Part shown: in pieces, positions 44,590 to 57,649 of the stretch | How the letters are laid out: each line of letters starts with the position of its first letter | How positions within the stretch are numbered: position 1 is the stretch's first letter | NCBI RefSeq assembly: GCF_902686445.1 | Contig: NW_025920107.1 | Coordinates: 186,001-250,000, forward strand | Reading direction: 5' to 3' | Length of the DNA: 64,000 bases | From: Sciurus carolinensis | Taxonomy: Eukaryota; Chordata; Mammalia; Rodentia; Sciuridae | Translations under genes and position numbers: made by a program | Notes under the pieces: model-generated | What the model saw: the letters and a program-made list of their open reading frames with translations, nothing else | What the model was told of the DNA's origin: nothing | The model's database searches: none

Positions 44590-45890
44590 TTTTAAAAGAT
44601 TCTGTGCATTTCAGCTAATGTTTTTACATTGCTGGTAGTTTCCAGTTTCTTATTTTAAGTCCTTACATTATATTACTTCAAAAAAATATGTTTACTTAGC
44701 ATATGCACCAACAGTACAAATGAAACAATAAACCCATGAAGCAAAGACAGAAGAAATGGAGATTACAAAGGCAGACTTGAAGAATTTATTCTTAAATCAG
44801 CTTTAGTATTAATTGCACATAATTAGATCATTTGCTTAATGCTCTCATGATTAAAATGTTAGAAAAAGTCATTCGATTAATAGTGTACACACAGTGTTCT
44901 TGCTTTTTTCCACCTTCTGGAGCTTGTCACTAGTTTAATTCTGGGGAAGAGTGGGCTGTCACTGAACACAGACAAAGACCCGTTTATCCCACTGAGTTCA
45001 GAACATGCCTCACACCTGAGGGCCTAGTCTTGCTGAGTAAGAGATGATGTTTGTTCACTTAAGGTGTTTTTCAAACACTGGTCCCTGGGGTAAGTACACT
45101 GTGGTCCTGACTGTGATGTCACCTTTGCTGTGCACCCAAAGTTGGATTGCTGGGCCTCTCCAGGCCTTCTATTCTTCACCTGTGCAACTGAGAACCATGC
45201 TTTGTTGGGATGGTCAAAAGGAGTCAAGGTGGGTTTTTGGGCCTGATCCCTTGGTGGCAAAGCTGAGGCACTTGGTACAGTTTGAGAACTGCCTGTTTTG
45301 CAGGGTCATTGTTTACAGCTTAGTTGGCAGCGTAGCCACTGCCCTGCTTCAACACACTGCAGATTTGCTGATAATTTGACTCAAACCCACACCTAATCCC
45401 TCCTTACAATCTTTAACTACTTACCCCAAGGTTGGTTTTGGGGGATAATAGCCAGTGTTGCTAAGGCAGCCAGGTCTCAGCATGTTCTTCCAGAGTTGCC
45501 AGTTGCCAGGAAGAAGCAAGGAGCTGGTGCAGTTCTGGAATGACATCCACTACTGCATGGCTGTGAGGAGGCTGATTTTGGAGGTACTAAACAGCCTGCA
45601 GAGATTGCCCTGTAGGAAGAGGTACTGAAGCCATGTGTCTGTACAGGTTCCAGCAGGGAGCTGGAGGTTGGATATACCACAAAGGTCCCCTGAGATGCTG
45701 GTGGTGGGATAGGAGGTCACAGTCAGGACACCATCAGCAGTATGGCATCAGCATTTCTTGCTGACTGTGAGGCAGGTCCAGAACTGCCAGGAGGCATCAG
45801 GCCCTGGTGCCAGAGGGAACAGTGTGAGTTAAGGGGTGCCTGGGCGAACCACAGAGAGTGGGAGCTGGGCAGGAACACAAGGCCACCAGG
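44590..45890. other. Intergenic, no gene recognised
   Basis: Open frames on both strands at 45024-45380 and 45477-45983 have no recognisable similarity. No clear repeat is seen. Confidence 0.35.
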
Positions 45891-45894
45891 TTGG

Positions 45895-46825
45895 CTCTCA
45901 CCCTCCAGACAAAACACACAACTCACACCACATACAACAGGAACAACACAACTCACACCATATATGACAGGATCAACACACAACTCACACTACACACAGC
46001 AAAAACAATGCAAAACTGAGACCATTCACACTACATGTATATGACAGGCCACATGCATACCACACAAATAACAAAGCACATACCACAGACAAGAAAATCA
46101 GACATCGCACATAGTACCCACATATAATACACCACACACCACATACACACCACACACAATAAACATGTAATATAGCACATACAACACAAAAAATACAAAC
46201 ACATCCACCATGCACACTACAACTATGCAACATATCATACACATACTACATGTGTATACATGCAATGCACCACAAACACACTATGCACATCACATGACAA
46301 CGCACAAGTCACACCATTCATACTACACATATGCAACATACTGTTCAAATATGTTGAACACATGCTACACAAATGACATGCCTCTTATGTCCAAATATGA
46401 CAGAAAAACTCATGACACACCATAAACACTCCACTTATGCAGCACACTACATGCATATTATGCACTACATATACCACATGCATACAGTACACACCAAGCA
46501 AACTACACATATATATTACACCACATACTACAAACAAAACAGATATAACACCACATTTGCATAGTACATATCATACATGAGAAAAATGTACATGCCATAC
46601 ACACACTAAACACACCACCACATATGTACCACACATCACACAGAACACAGCATATACTATGTACACATCACATCCATGCACACATAAGCACACAACACAC
46701 ATACCACAAAATGCACACAGCATACATAATTTTCACACACCATATTCATGCACATCACACACAGCATACACCACAGACATGCACACTGCACATACTCAGC
46801 ACACACACAAACACATATTCATGTG
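45895..46825. repeat. Long degenerate CA-rich low-complexity tract
   Basis: About 0.9 kb is dominated by ACACA, CACATAC, ACACCACA and ATGCAC words with almost no G on the plus strand. The left end (45905-46010) has a short tandem unit containing ACACAACTCACACCA. It looks like an aged microsatellite/minisatellite that expanded from CA repeats. Reading frames through it are compositional artefacts. Confidence 0.85.
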
Positions 46826-46829
46826 AAGC

Positions 46830-49800
46830 AGCCAGAGGCAGCTCTCAAGGTGGTTTGCTTTCATCATCACCATGACTACTAAACTGCAGGAGCAGCTCTC
46901 TCTGTTCCTTTTCCTGTGTCTTCCTTCGAGGGCCAGGAGATGAGCTCCATGATAGAGTCATGGCTGTGAGCTCTTCATGCCATTGGGCTGTGACCCTGCC
47001 TGCCAAGCACAGGAAGAGTCCTGGCCCAGCAGGAGGGACCACACCCTGGGAAATGCACCAGGATACTGTGTGAAGAGTAGGTCAGGGACAGAGATATGGC
47101 AGGGAAAGCAGAGGAATCTCAGAAAAAGAGGAGGTGAGGGATAGCTAGGGGGTAGGTGGTGGGGTCCATGGTGGACCAAGCAGGGAAGACTCCTGTTAGA
47201 CACAGGTGGACTCACTGGCTTGTCCCTGCCCAACTGCAGTATCAGAAGGGTCCCCACAAGATACAGACACAAAGCAGAAAGTTCAGTGTAAAGGATTATG
47301 AACCTTTACATAGGAGAAATAACTGTCTCACCTCCCAATATCCCACCACTATGGCTGACCTGACAGTAGAGATCTAAATACCTGAGAAAATAATTAGGGT
47401 TCAGTGAAATCATGGGGGCAGGGTACTGATGTGGCAGGATTAGTGTCTGTTGAAGAAGAGACTCAGAAACTATGTGAGCACACCCAGAGCCAGTGGCCAC
47501 CTGCAGGCCAAGATAGGAGGCCTGGGGTAAAACCTGTTTTGCCAGAAGACCCTGGACTTTTCAGTCTCTAGGACTGTGGGAATATATTTCTGATGCAAAT
47601 GCCACCCAGTCTGTGACAGTTATAGCAACCCAAATAGGCACACATCAATTCTCTTATCCTGGGTCAGAGAGTGTGGGACGCAGGACAGGAGAGGGGAAGT
47701 GAGGGGGCTGAGATCCAACTGGAGACTTGGAGCAGGACTTATGCCCTGAAGTTGGCCCTGCAATGATGCACAGTAGCTGGGCCCTTCCACCACTGCACCT
47801 CCACGTCTAACCACAAGAGCTAAGGACAGTTCTAGATTATTCCAATGCTCAAGGACAGCATGAGGAGAGTGAGTCAAGTCTTCAATAACTAAGTGTACAG
47901 ACCAGGTGGGTTATGGCCAGACTTCAAGTGGGTGACAGGGTCAGGAGATCTGTGTTTGCTATGTGGTACATAATTCAAAACTCCTGTAAAAACTGGGTTG
48001 AGGAGAGGGACAATATAAGGAGACACTGAGTCTTGACTGGTTAGGTATGGCCATGAGATTCCGGCCTTTAGAATTTGACCTCTGTCTCTCTTACTGCAGA
48101 GACTGGCAGGCCAAATGAGTCTGCAGCCTGTGCCAATGCATAGAATCAGGAGATCTCAGGCTCAAAGAGACCGCCTGTGCCTTTCAGAAACCTATGTACA
48201 GTGGGATGGGGACATTCTGCAACTGGAAAGAACTGAAAGCCATTGTGTGATTAAAATTTTCCATTCCCATTCACTCACACTAATCTATGAATATTACACT
48301 AATCTATGAATATCACTGCTCACAGGTGGATGCTTCTCCCTGTGACTGTGGAATGCACTGCTGTGAAGAAAAATTCAGACAATGCCCAGAGAATGCAGAC
48401 AGAGCATGCTGCCTAAGTAGGGATGGTATGTGCCACAGGCACAATGTAAAATACTTTGCAGGGACTGAGTCACAACCCTATGAAGCTAGACCATCTTCAT
48501 CTGACTCCACAGCAAGGAAATTAATGTTTTGTAAAGGGAAAGCTTCCCCTTCCCCCAGAAGAGTAGGTGGTGATAACTTTGGGCTGTACCTCTGACTCTC
48601 CTGACTGTGGCAGAGTCCCAAGCCTTACGGAATGTAGACTCTACCAGACCCCTGAGGTGCTGCCTCCTGGAGATCAAAGAAGCCTCCAGGTGCATTGACA
48701 ATAACTTGATGTTCTGCCAGAGATGAACCCACATGTCCAAGTGTTCTCATTCCTCGTTCCTGGATGAGCAGACATGGGAGACCTCAAGGAACCTAGAGCT
48801 CTGGAACAGACAACAACAGGTTCCTTGGTGCCTAAGGAGTTTCACATCCAGCATTCTCAGTGCCTCACTTTCCTTCTTCACTTGAGAAAGCCCAGGGTAT
48901 GATCAAAACAAGTCAGTTACACGTGGATCTAGATGGAAAGCATTTGATACTGACTCCCAAGAAAAAGTCACAATGGGGATCTCTGATGCTTCATCCAACA
49001 AGGAGAGAATGGTGAGTGTGGAGACTTTTCCTCGCTTGAGGACAAGGGTGGTTCCAGCAAGCTCCCAGGTAACCAAGGCACCTTTCTTCCCAGCTCTGTT
49101 GTCCACCCATACCTGGGTTTCCAGAGGTCATCAGTGGCTGAGGTGGTAATAACTTTCTTGACACCTTGAAAGACTGGTATTTTTAAAGACCTGGACATCA
49201 AAAATGTTGAACCTACAACAGAAGAATTTCAGATTCTCTGGTCTCTGGATCCCCAGGAGGCCAGAGTTCTACCCAGGCTCCTCCCACTGGATCTGCACCT
49301 GGCATGACTTCTTCCACTGCCTCCATGTCCACATCTGGGGTATAATGTAGGTCCAATTCCATCTTGGAGGATGAATCTTCTCCCTGCTGTATCTTCTACA
49401 TCCACTCACCTGCATCTCCTGTCTCTGACATTACTCCAAGGACAGATGTTGCAGTCTAATTCAGAGTAAAGCTTTGTGGTACAGATAACCTGAGATCCAT
49501 CAGCAAGTCTCGGAGTCCCAGACAGGATGGAAAAGGGAATTTCTAGAAGGATCAGGTATTACCTAGTCACTGGGAAATCCCAGGATGGAGCCTGCACCCT
49601 GGAGGTGGCAGAACACAGAGATGTCTCAAAGGCCTGGGGCAACAGAGACAGTAAGTTTTGACCCCATGGGAGATGGAAGCTTACTATAAAGCAAAATTCA
49701 CAGGCTGCTTAAACCAGGTGCTTTTCAGGCTTTACCCTCTGTTGTGAGTGATCTGTGCCATTAACACAGCGGTACATGCTTGTGTCCTGGGACGTCAGTA

Positions 49801-50520
49801 CTTGCTATGTAACAACAAATTCACAAGCTATACCAATTCCCTTGGCGTTAATTCACTGAGTACTCAGGGTTCACAAGGGGTCATGATGCGACAATCACAT
49901 GTTCTTTAACTGTATTCCCATCTTAATTACTAATAACCCTCAAGGCACATACCACACAACACACAAAGATAGAGATGTCACAAAATGGCCGAGGAAGGGT
50001 TAACAGTGGCCACAGAGTTTGAAGAGTTCACAGTGAGATCAACGTGGGAGCAGATATAAATGCAGGTTACTCAGGGGCACAGAGCAAAGAAGCCCATGGC
50101 ACAGGGTCAAGGCCAGGGTCCTGATTGCAGTCAGCTTCACAAGGATGGGTTAAGCAGGAAGTGTGAATTAGCTGAAGTCCCAAGGCCCATCAAAGGTTCA
50201 CCTGCTGGTCTCCCGAGTTCCTGGTCTGTTGACCCCTGATGCATCCACTGGGGAGTCTGATAAGATGGTGGGTCAGTGTGCAACTTTCTGTCACTATCTC
50301 AGGAGCCTCTCCTGGTGTTCAGGTGAGAGGGCTGCGTGATTAGGTGGTCTGCAGTGCCTGGTAGGCTTATGGTCCTGGTTTCCCATGGGTATGATACACC
50401 CATGTGTCCATGTGTATCTGATAACTTAAAATATTCACAGGTGGTGATTTTTATGAACATGATTAATTTATCCATGTATTTGTGCCTTATGCTTGTGCTG
50501 CACAGCAGGGGTTATTCTTT
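46830..50520. other. Intergenic, no gene recognised
   Basis: There are several open frames below about 105 codons, none recognised. A cysteine-rich frame at 48287-48595 is discussed as a finding. A 19-bp tandem duplication (ACTAATCTATGAATAT twice) lies at about 48279-48316. Confidence 0.35.
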
Positions 50521-50529
50521 TCTTTCTTA

Positions 50530-50718
50530 TTTCTATGTGTGTGGTACTCATGGTTGAACCCAGTAGCTGGGCAACTTACCACTGAGCTGCACCTCAGATC
50601 TTTATTTTCCTTTTTGAGACAGGAACCCACTAAGTTGCCCAGGCTGGCCTAGAACCTGTGATCCTTTCACCTCAGCCTCCCATGTGGCTTGGGTACAGAT
50701 GTGCACCACTGCACCCTG
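50530..50718 (-). repeat. B1-dID SINE
   Basis: The minus strand has the B1 head (CAGGGTGCAGTGGTGCACATCTG, GGGAGGCTGAGGTGAAAGGATC, GGCCAGCCTGGGCAACTTAGTG) followed by an ID-like part (AGATCTGAGGTGCAGCTCAG, GGTTCAACCATG). Confidence 0.85.
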
Positions 50719-50724
50719 TTGGGG

Positions 50725-52685
50725 TCACTCCTCCTGGTCAGTTCTGCATGTTCAGTGTCTTGTGATCATGCATGTATCCAGACAAGGACTCTCAGCACTT
50801 GCACTCACAAGGGGGTAGCTCAAGGCACACTGCCCCTACTTTACAAAATGGTGTAGCTCAGGGCTGGGCATGCTGTTGTGCACAGACTGGAGGGGCTTTG
50901 TTGGCACAGTCTCTCTCCTGTCACCCTCTGAACCTCAGCCTATGGGTAAGCAACTGAGTGGTCACCCTGGGCTACAGAGTTATAAGACAGGAGTCTATGA
51001 TTCCTTGTGGCAGGGGACAGAAACCCCCAAAGTATAGTGACACAGGTGACCTCTGTGAGTGGACAGGGACCCCCACCTACCCCCAGCACTGTGCATCTGC
51101 CTACTGCATACCTGAACTCCTAAGCAAGGAGGGGTCAGCCCTTAGTGTGAGGGACCTCAATACTGAACTTAATAAGTTCAGCATGTTTGTTCCATCTCTG
51201 TCACAACTAAGCATGAGGACTGTGATTTATACCTGCCTCCTTCCCTCCTCACCTACATTCACTGCTTGGGGAGTTTTGCATGCATTTGAACCCTAGAAGT
51301 CTCAGAGTAAACATGGATCCATTTTCAAGGTCAGAATGTGTACTGAGTAATGATTTCCCCAACTTCACCATTCCCTTCCCTTATTTTTCCCTCATCTTTT
51401 GTTTTAGCATAGTGTTCTATTATCCCAGTGTTTGTGTGAGGTTGTCCCGCTATTATGCTGTTTGGACCAAGGCAGGAGTGCACACACCTGCGGGTTTGGG
51501 TATGTCAGGTAAACAGGAGCCAACCAACCACTGCCCTGGCCTCAGAACTCAGGCTGTGCATCCTGGGAAGGGAATAGGTTCCCTCCTGCAGATGGCACCA
51601 TCTGCAGCCCCAGGGACCCCTGGGCTGAGTGTTTATGAGCCCAGGTGCAGAGCCTTTCCAACAAGCACTAGACCTGGCTCTCAAGAGGACCCTCATTGGT
51701 GCTGGCCCACAGATGGCCTCACCCATGCTGAGGTGGAAAGGGCCTTTCTCTGAGCTCTAACAGAAGCCAGGTCTGCAGAAGCCTGCAGTTCCTGTGGTCC
51801 ATATGGAGGTCAGCCATTCTGAGAGTGCTCTTCTGAACAACGGTCACAATGCAGGCTTCTGTGGCCATGCACAAGCCAGAAATCTGCTCATTGCCTGGCC
51901 TCAAGGGCAGTCAATTGTCTTCCCTTAGCCAGTTTCACTTTCTGCAGTTTCACTTACTCACAGCCCAAAAGTGCTAAATGAAAAATTCCAGAAATACATA
52001 ATTCTTGTTTTAAATGACATTTACTAGAGAATGTTATAATTATTCTGTTTTATTCTCAGTAATTATTGTTGATCTCTGTGTCTACTTAGCAAATTAAACC
52101 TTACCATAGTTGTGTATCTAGGAGAAAATATAGTAAACATACATATTATACACACAGGGTTGGGTGCCTCTGGGTCTCAAGGTTTTGGGACATACCTGGG
52201 GTAGACAACAGGGAACCACTCTAATTAACTGGTAGAGAATATACAGAAAATCTGCACAGTAAGTGTTGGTCAGAGGTCTCCTCAGAAAGGGAAAACAACA
52301 ATTGTGCCTCCAACCCTCAGCAGAGACAGTGTGAGGGACTGTGATGAGTGGCCCTGGAAGCCCAGGAGACCAGGCAAACTCAGGCCACACATTTCCTGCA
52401 CTGCTTCTGCCTCCACAGACACCTCACTGCACACTACCCACCACCTCTCTCCCCAACACACCACCACCTGAAAATCTTCTAAGAAACATTTAGTGTGCTT
52501 GAATGTTAGACTTTTATGCTGCTCATCTACACTAACCACCTGGGTTTTGTTTTATGGTGGTTCTCTCTTCAAATATGTTTATTCAGCTGGCTTGTGTATG
52601 CAACATACATCCACATATCCATGTACTGTCATCATAAATGCTGTCTCAATGCCAAGCATGCTTTCACAAATGAGGTGTGAATGCA
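50725..52685. other. Intergenic, no gene recognised
   Basis: No recognisable homology. The longest frame (157 codons from 51280) overlaps an opposite-strand frame and has no known motif. Confidence 0.35.
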
Positions 52686-52689
52686 CTTT

Positions 52690-52928
52690 TAGGAAACAAA
52701 GTTCTTTATTAAAAAATAACTTACAAAATTAAGAGAACTCTGTTCATTTTGTGCACAGATTTTCAGACTGTGACAGTTTTTTTGTTTAAAATGTAACTCC
52801 ATGATATTATTAGTGTCCCAGAGTGCATTACACAGCAGATTTTGTTCTATCCTGCATTGGTACAACACACCACACAGATATAAAACTATTGCAAATAAAA
52901 CATTTCAGCCATGACTTGCATATATATG

Positions 52929-52965
<37 letters not shown>

Positions 52966-53461
52966 TTTTATTTGGCTAACAATATTATTCTTAGTCAAAA
53001 CTGAATTCAAACTAACCTTACAAGTACTACCATCTGAGTATGCTAGCATTATAGCTCATTAAATAATGCCAACTCAGGATATTTAAAATATATTTAACGT
53101 TCAAATACATTTATAAGGTGTGCCAGTAGTGAGAAAATAAAGTCTTAAAACTTGAATACAATCACCATATAAGAATTTCAGGAAACGGAGAAGCTTCTAT
53201 TGTACAGGCAATCCTGTCCTGAAGTTGGTTTTGAGACAGCGCTGGTTGCACAACACAGATCTGCCTTTGCAAAAGTGTCAGAATGCACAACTGGGCAACA
53301 GCTGCAGTGGCATGGAAGGAGAGAAGGATGCACAATATCACACCTTCTCTTCTTTGTGTCACTTGGGCATTCAGTTCCAAAGCTTCCTTGCTGTCCTCTG
53401 GAATCCATGTGTCCCCAGGTCATGTTTACAATCTCCCTGTCCCTGGCCACTGCAAACTGAG
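52690..53461 (-). pseudogene. Probable 3' untranslated part of the ACKR3 retrocopy
   Basis: The region follows the ACKR3-like stop codon and is AT-rich, with an AATAAA on the minus strand at about 52704-52709. I infer that it derives from the ACKR3 3' UTR, but I cannot confirm the boundary and see no clean poly(A) tail. A (TA)n microsatellite at 52930-52962 lies inside it. Confidence 0.45.
52930..52962. repeat. (TA)n microsatellite
   Basis: This is a pure AT dinucleotide run of about 33 bases followed by a T run. Confidence 0.95.
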
Positions 53462-54521
53462 TCATTTGGTGTTCTGCTCCAACACCAAGCACTCTGTCTC
53501 TGACACTCTGGAGGTGTCAATGACCTTGCTGAGGCCTGTTTTGGCAGAGTACTTGAAGACAAAGCCTTCATCAGCTTGTATTGGCAGCTGCAGTGGATGA
53601 AGTTGTATAGCATGGGATTGACACAGCCGTGCACCAATTACAGGCACTGTGTGGCACACAGTGCCGTGAAGAGGGCGTTCTCCAGTTGGCAGGTGAAGGG
53701 GAGGTAGTGCAGGATGAAGATGTCCAGCAGCACCACCACATGGTAGGGGAGCCTGCACACCAGGAAGACCACCATTTAGGAGATGATCTTTCAGCTACTG
53801 TGCTTCTCCTGGTCACCTGACACCACGATGGCTCTGGTGAGCATTAGGTAGAAGACACCTATGATGTAGAAGGGGATGGTGAAGCCCAAGACAACATAGA
53901 CAAGCTCCATGATCAGCCACTTCTTGATGCTGTGCTCTGGGTAGAAGGACCAGCAGTAGGTCTCATTGTTGGAAGCAGATGTGATGGACTTCACGAAGTA
54001 GGTGTCAGGCACAGACACACAGAAGGCCAGCAGCCACACCAGGACACACAGGATGCAACACACTATCTTCTTCCTGTGACTGGAGGTGCTGGTGAAGTAG
54101 GTGATGGAGAGGTAGTGGTCCACGCTCATGCAGGTGAGAAATAAGATGCTGCCAAAAGGTTGATGGAGAAGATGAGGTGTGTGACCTTGCAGGTGAGCTC
54201 ACCCATGGGCCACTGGTTGTGCTGCACCACACTGACCACCCAGACTGGGATGGTGAGGACCACCCACAGGTCCACGATGGCAAGGTTCAAGATTTAGCAG
54301 TGGCTGTCGTAGCCTGTGGTCTTGGCCTGGATGTTCACCCAAACCACCACAGTGTTGCCAATCATGCCGATCAAGAAGATGAAGATGTAGATGAAGGAAA
54401 GCATGTAGGGCATGAAGGATTCCCTTGTAGGGCATGACAGGGCACTGCACCGTGTCTAGCAGGATGCAGGGAAGTCAGAGAAGTTCCCTGGCTCCATATA
54501 ATCAAAGAGATTCAGATCCAT
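53462..54521 (-). pseudogene. ACKR3: Intronless ACKR3 (CXCR7) chemokine-receptor retrocopy
   Basis: ACKR3 is an atypical seven-transmembrane receptor that scavenges CXCL12. The copy starts with an ATG at 54519-54521 reading MDLNLFDY, and ends SRVSETECLVLEQNTK and TGA (53462-53464), close to the end of ACKR3. Between them are SVDHYLSITYF (the DRY motif is now DHY), VLVWLLAFCVSVPDTYFVKS, SASNNETYC, FYPEHSIKKWL, DQEKHSS, CVNPMLYNF and FKYSAKTGL. A deletion and stop follow the first ~20 codons. Further frameshifts occur near TM1, TM3 and the tail, and stops occur in TM2, the third loop and the last loop. The 1060-bp span is slightly shorter than the 1089-bp receptor coding sequence. The receptor is normally encoded in one exon, so retroposition is likely but not proven. 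Confidence 0.93.
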
Positions 54522-54559
54522 GGTGGGCAGGAGCAAGAGTGACCTACAGTGAGCCAGAG

Positions 54560-57115
54560 AGATGTCAGAAACACTCAGTAGAGAAACTCAACTTCTAGTC
54601 AGAACACCATTCCAGGATCCTTATAAGGCCCAACTGTTTTGCCTGAATTTCTGAGGTGTTCTCTCAAAGAAAGTAGAAAAGAAAGCAACACCATGAGAAT
54701 GGTGTCACATAAAATAAACACCCAGAGACTCATCCACACAGTGCCCAAAGACAGAAATTACATTTGTTTTCTGTCTTTTCATGACTGTTCTCAAGACATC
54801 CTCAGCCTGGCTGTGCCCAGGATATGAAATCAACATGGTACAGGGCCAAAGAAACATCATTCTGCTGAGTCGTACAAACAAAAATGAACTATTGTATTAG
54901 AAAAATCAATTTCAGGCTAAAGTAATAATTTCTATACACAATGTAAACTTTATATAAATATTAACAACTCAAATAAAAGGTACCTCTTTAGTTCAAGATA
55001 TGATTTCATTTTTCAGTGATATATTAATATGAATTACAGAAAATGAGATTCCACATGTGCTTTCATATCTTCCTGGTGGATGGAGCTGGGGTAATGTGTA
55101 TGAATACATGCATATTCCAATACATATCCATTTTTGTAATTATGTATACCAAAAGCATGTGTTAAGAACTGTAGCATCCCATTCCGATCCAGCACCACAA
55201 GGTCATTCTAGTTTTTACTTTCCATATTTATGACTTCCCTTTCCTACAGTGAGAAGCTTGGCTGCCATTACCCTTAACATATTTACACATTAGAGGAATC
55301 CCATCTTAATTAAATCTGTTCTGTTTCTGCAGCCAGTCTCGTTCTCCTGTAAGACTCTTCTCTATCTGCTCCATTTGCCTGTTTAGACTCTGACATCTAT
55401 TTCACGTTTCCTTGCCAGTGTTCCCTGTTCTGCTGGCCTCCTCATTTCTTGACATGATGCACAGGATTGTTACTCCCAATCCCCACTTTGCATGCATAAC
55501 TATCTTCCTAAACTTTTGGACATAACTGTTTAGGAAAACAGGAAAAATATAAATTTGCAAGCTTAAATGGAATAGTAGGGTAACATTTTGCTAATATTGC
55601 ACTTGAAGTTATTGATCTGAGGGACAGAATGAATCATGTGGTTATTTGGGGAAGAATATTTTAGGTATGAGGAACAAAAGGTGCAAGGGCTTGGAGACAT
55701 GAAGGTATCAATGTGCCAAATGCATTCTACTGTCATGTACAGCTAATTAAAACAAGTGAGAAAAATAAAAAAGTAGAGAGGCCACCATCACTCAAGTGCC
55801 ATGAGCAAGGGAGAGAGAATTAGATCAGGTCAGAGTGGTGCTGAAGGATAAGACTCTGTACAGCTTTGTAAAATGTTGTCATCTTGGCTTTTATTTTAGT
55901 AAGCTGGAGTACAACAAGAGGATTTTGAGCATTCAATGATATGATCTGACTTGTGGTTTTAGAGAACTGCATTGGTTTCTGTCCTGTGAATAGACTGTAT
56001 ATGTGTGTGGTGGCAGGGAGTGGGAGAGAGGGAGGTTGAAACAAGAACACCCAAGACGCTATTAGAGTAGTCAGAAAAGACATTAGACTAAGTGTGGTAG
56101 CTGTAAAGCTGGTGAGAACTGGTGAGGTGTGGGGCATATTTTGAAGATATAGCTGATGGTATTTGTGACCATTAGATGTAGATTATAAAAACCAAATCAG
56201 CAATAGTAATACCAAAGTTTCACTGACTGGTAGAATGTTTGCCATCACTGAAATGGGACAGCCTGTGGGAAAAGCATGTTTGGGTAAGGCTGTTAAGATT
56301 CTTATTTATTTGTAAGATAAGAACTAAGATATAGTAATGGGGAGGCCATGACTGAGGAGAGCTGGCTTGGTGTAGTGGAGAGGACATAAACTTGACCGGA
56401 ATGGGATGCCAAGAGAACAGCAAGAATAGAATTGTGGAAAGATCCATACTGGACATCTTTCTGAAGACTTCTAATACAGCAGTGAGGGTGGTGTAGAAAG
56501 CGAGACCAGGACAGTTTACTTTGCTGAAATGGGAAATATTAAAGTATGTTTTTGTGTGGATGAAAAAATCCAGTAGAGAGAGGAACAGCAGAAACCATGG
56601 CCATTAGTAGGTAACAGGGAACACAGTCTGGTAGACACATGGGGAGCACCATCCTTTTAGAAGCATGTAAAATGCATCTGCAGAAGTATAGGAGAATGTG
56701 GAGCATTGGAACACAGGAGACTGGCACTCATACCTGGTGGTGAGAGTTTGAGGACATTCTTTTCTGATTTGCTTCTGCCCCATCCCACTAGGAAAAAAGG
56801 AAGCAGTGTCATTATTTAAGACTTTCTAAAATCAAAATATTTCTGAAAATGAACCCAAAGAAAATCAAAGGACCCTGATCATGTTCAGGCACTGCTCACT
56901 CCAGTGCAACAGCACTTACCTGGCCATAAGCATCTGGTCCTCACTAAGAGTAGCAAATTTCTTGATGTAATGTATTTTATGTACAAGTGCTTTCCTTGAT
57001 GTAGTGTATTATATGTGCAAGAAATTTGATACAATGAGAAAGAATACAAATTTGAGTAGGAACTACTTAGAAGACTAATATAAGAACAATGAGATGCTTT
57101 CTTATTCCAATTACC
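54560..57115. other. Intergenic, no gene recognised
   Basis: AT-rich sequence. Near 55715-55770 there is a short L1-tail-like fragment (AAATGCATTCTACTGTCATGT and an A-rich end). No coding homology. Confidence 0.4.
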
Positions 57116-57119
57116 ACCC

Positions 57120-57300
57120 CTCCCCCTGCAGTTTGATGGCACTGGGGATTAAGCAAAACCTTGCTCTACCAAGGAAACACATTTTATGTTTTATTTTAAG
57201 ACATGGTTTGGATAAGCATCCCAAGCTGAACTTGTGATCCTTCTGCCTCAGACTCTAGAGTAACTGGGATTATAGGCATGCATTACTGTGCCTGAGTACA
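57120..57300 (-). repeat. B1-dID SINE
   Basis: The minus strand shows CTCAGGCACAGTAATGCATG, CCTATAATCCCAGTTACTCTAG, AGGCAGAAGGATC, then an ID-like part ending in AATCCCCAGTGCC. Confidence 0.8.
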
Positions 57301-57599
57301 CACGTCCTTTTTAATGAGAGAAAGTGTATTTTTAGAAAATATGCTGGAAAATGTACACAGTCTCTCTTATGCATCTCACAGTGCTTAGTTAAAACTGGTA
57401 CAAACTTTCTAGATGGATATCGAATATATATACATATATATATAAGTTTAAGCATAATTTTCTCTCTAAGTAAAATTAATAGGAAACTTTAAGACCACTT
57501 ACATGAAAGTATATAACATTTTCATTTAAGAAAAGTCTTATCTATTAACTTGAAAAAATTGGGTTTGAAATATTGTTTATTATATTATGAATATAATAT

Positions 57600-57600
57600 G

Positions 57601-57640
<40 letters not shown>
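57600..57640. repeat. (TA)n microsatellite
   Basis: About 40 bases of TA repeat, interrupted once by TG at the left. A shorter TA-rich run lies at 57423-57444. Confidence 0.95.
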
Positions 57641-57642
<2 letters not shown>

Positions 57643-57649
57643 ACTGACA

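Noticed and set aside
45985..46242. Minus-strand frame rich in Cys, Val and Trp that looks like a membrane or Cys-rich protein
   Set aside because: It is a translation of the CA-rich tract. Composition alone explains the residues.
51280..51753. 157-codon plus-strand frame as a possible gene
   Set aside because: No known motif, no supporting splice or promoter context, and an overlapping opposite-strand frame. Likely chance in GC-moderate DNA.
52828..53062. Tyr-Ile repeat frames on both strands
   Set aside because: They are translations of the (TA)n microsatellite.
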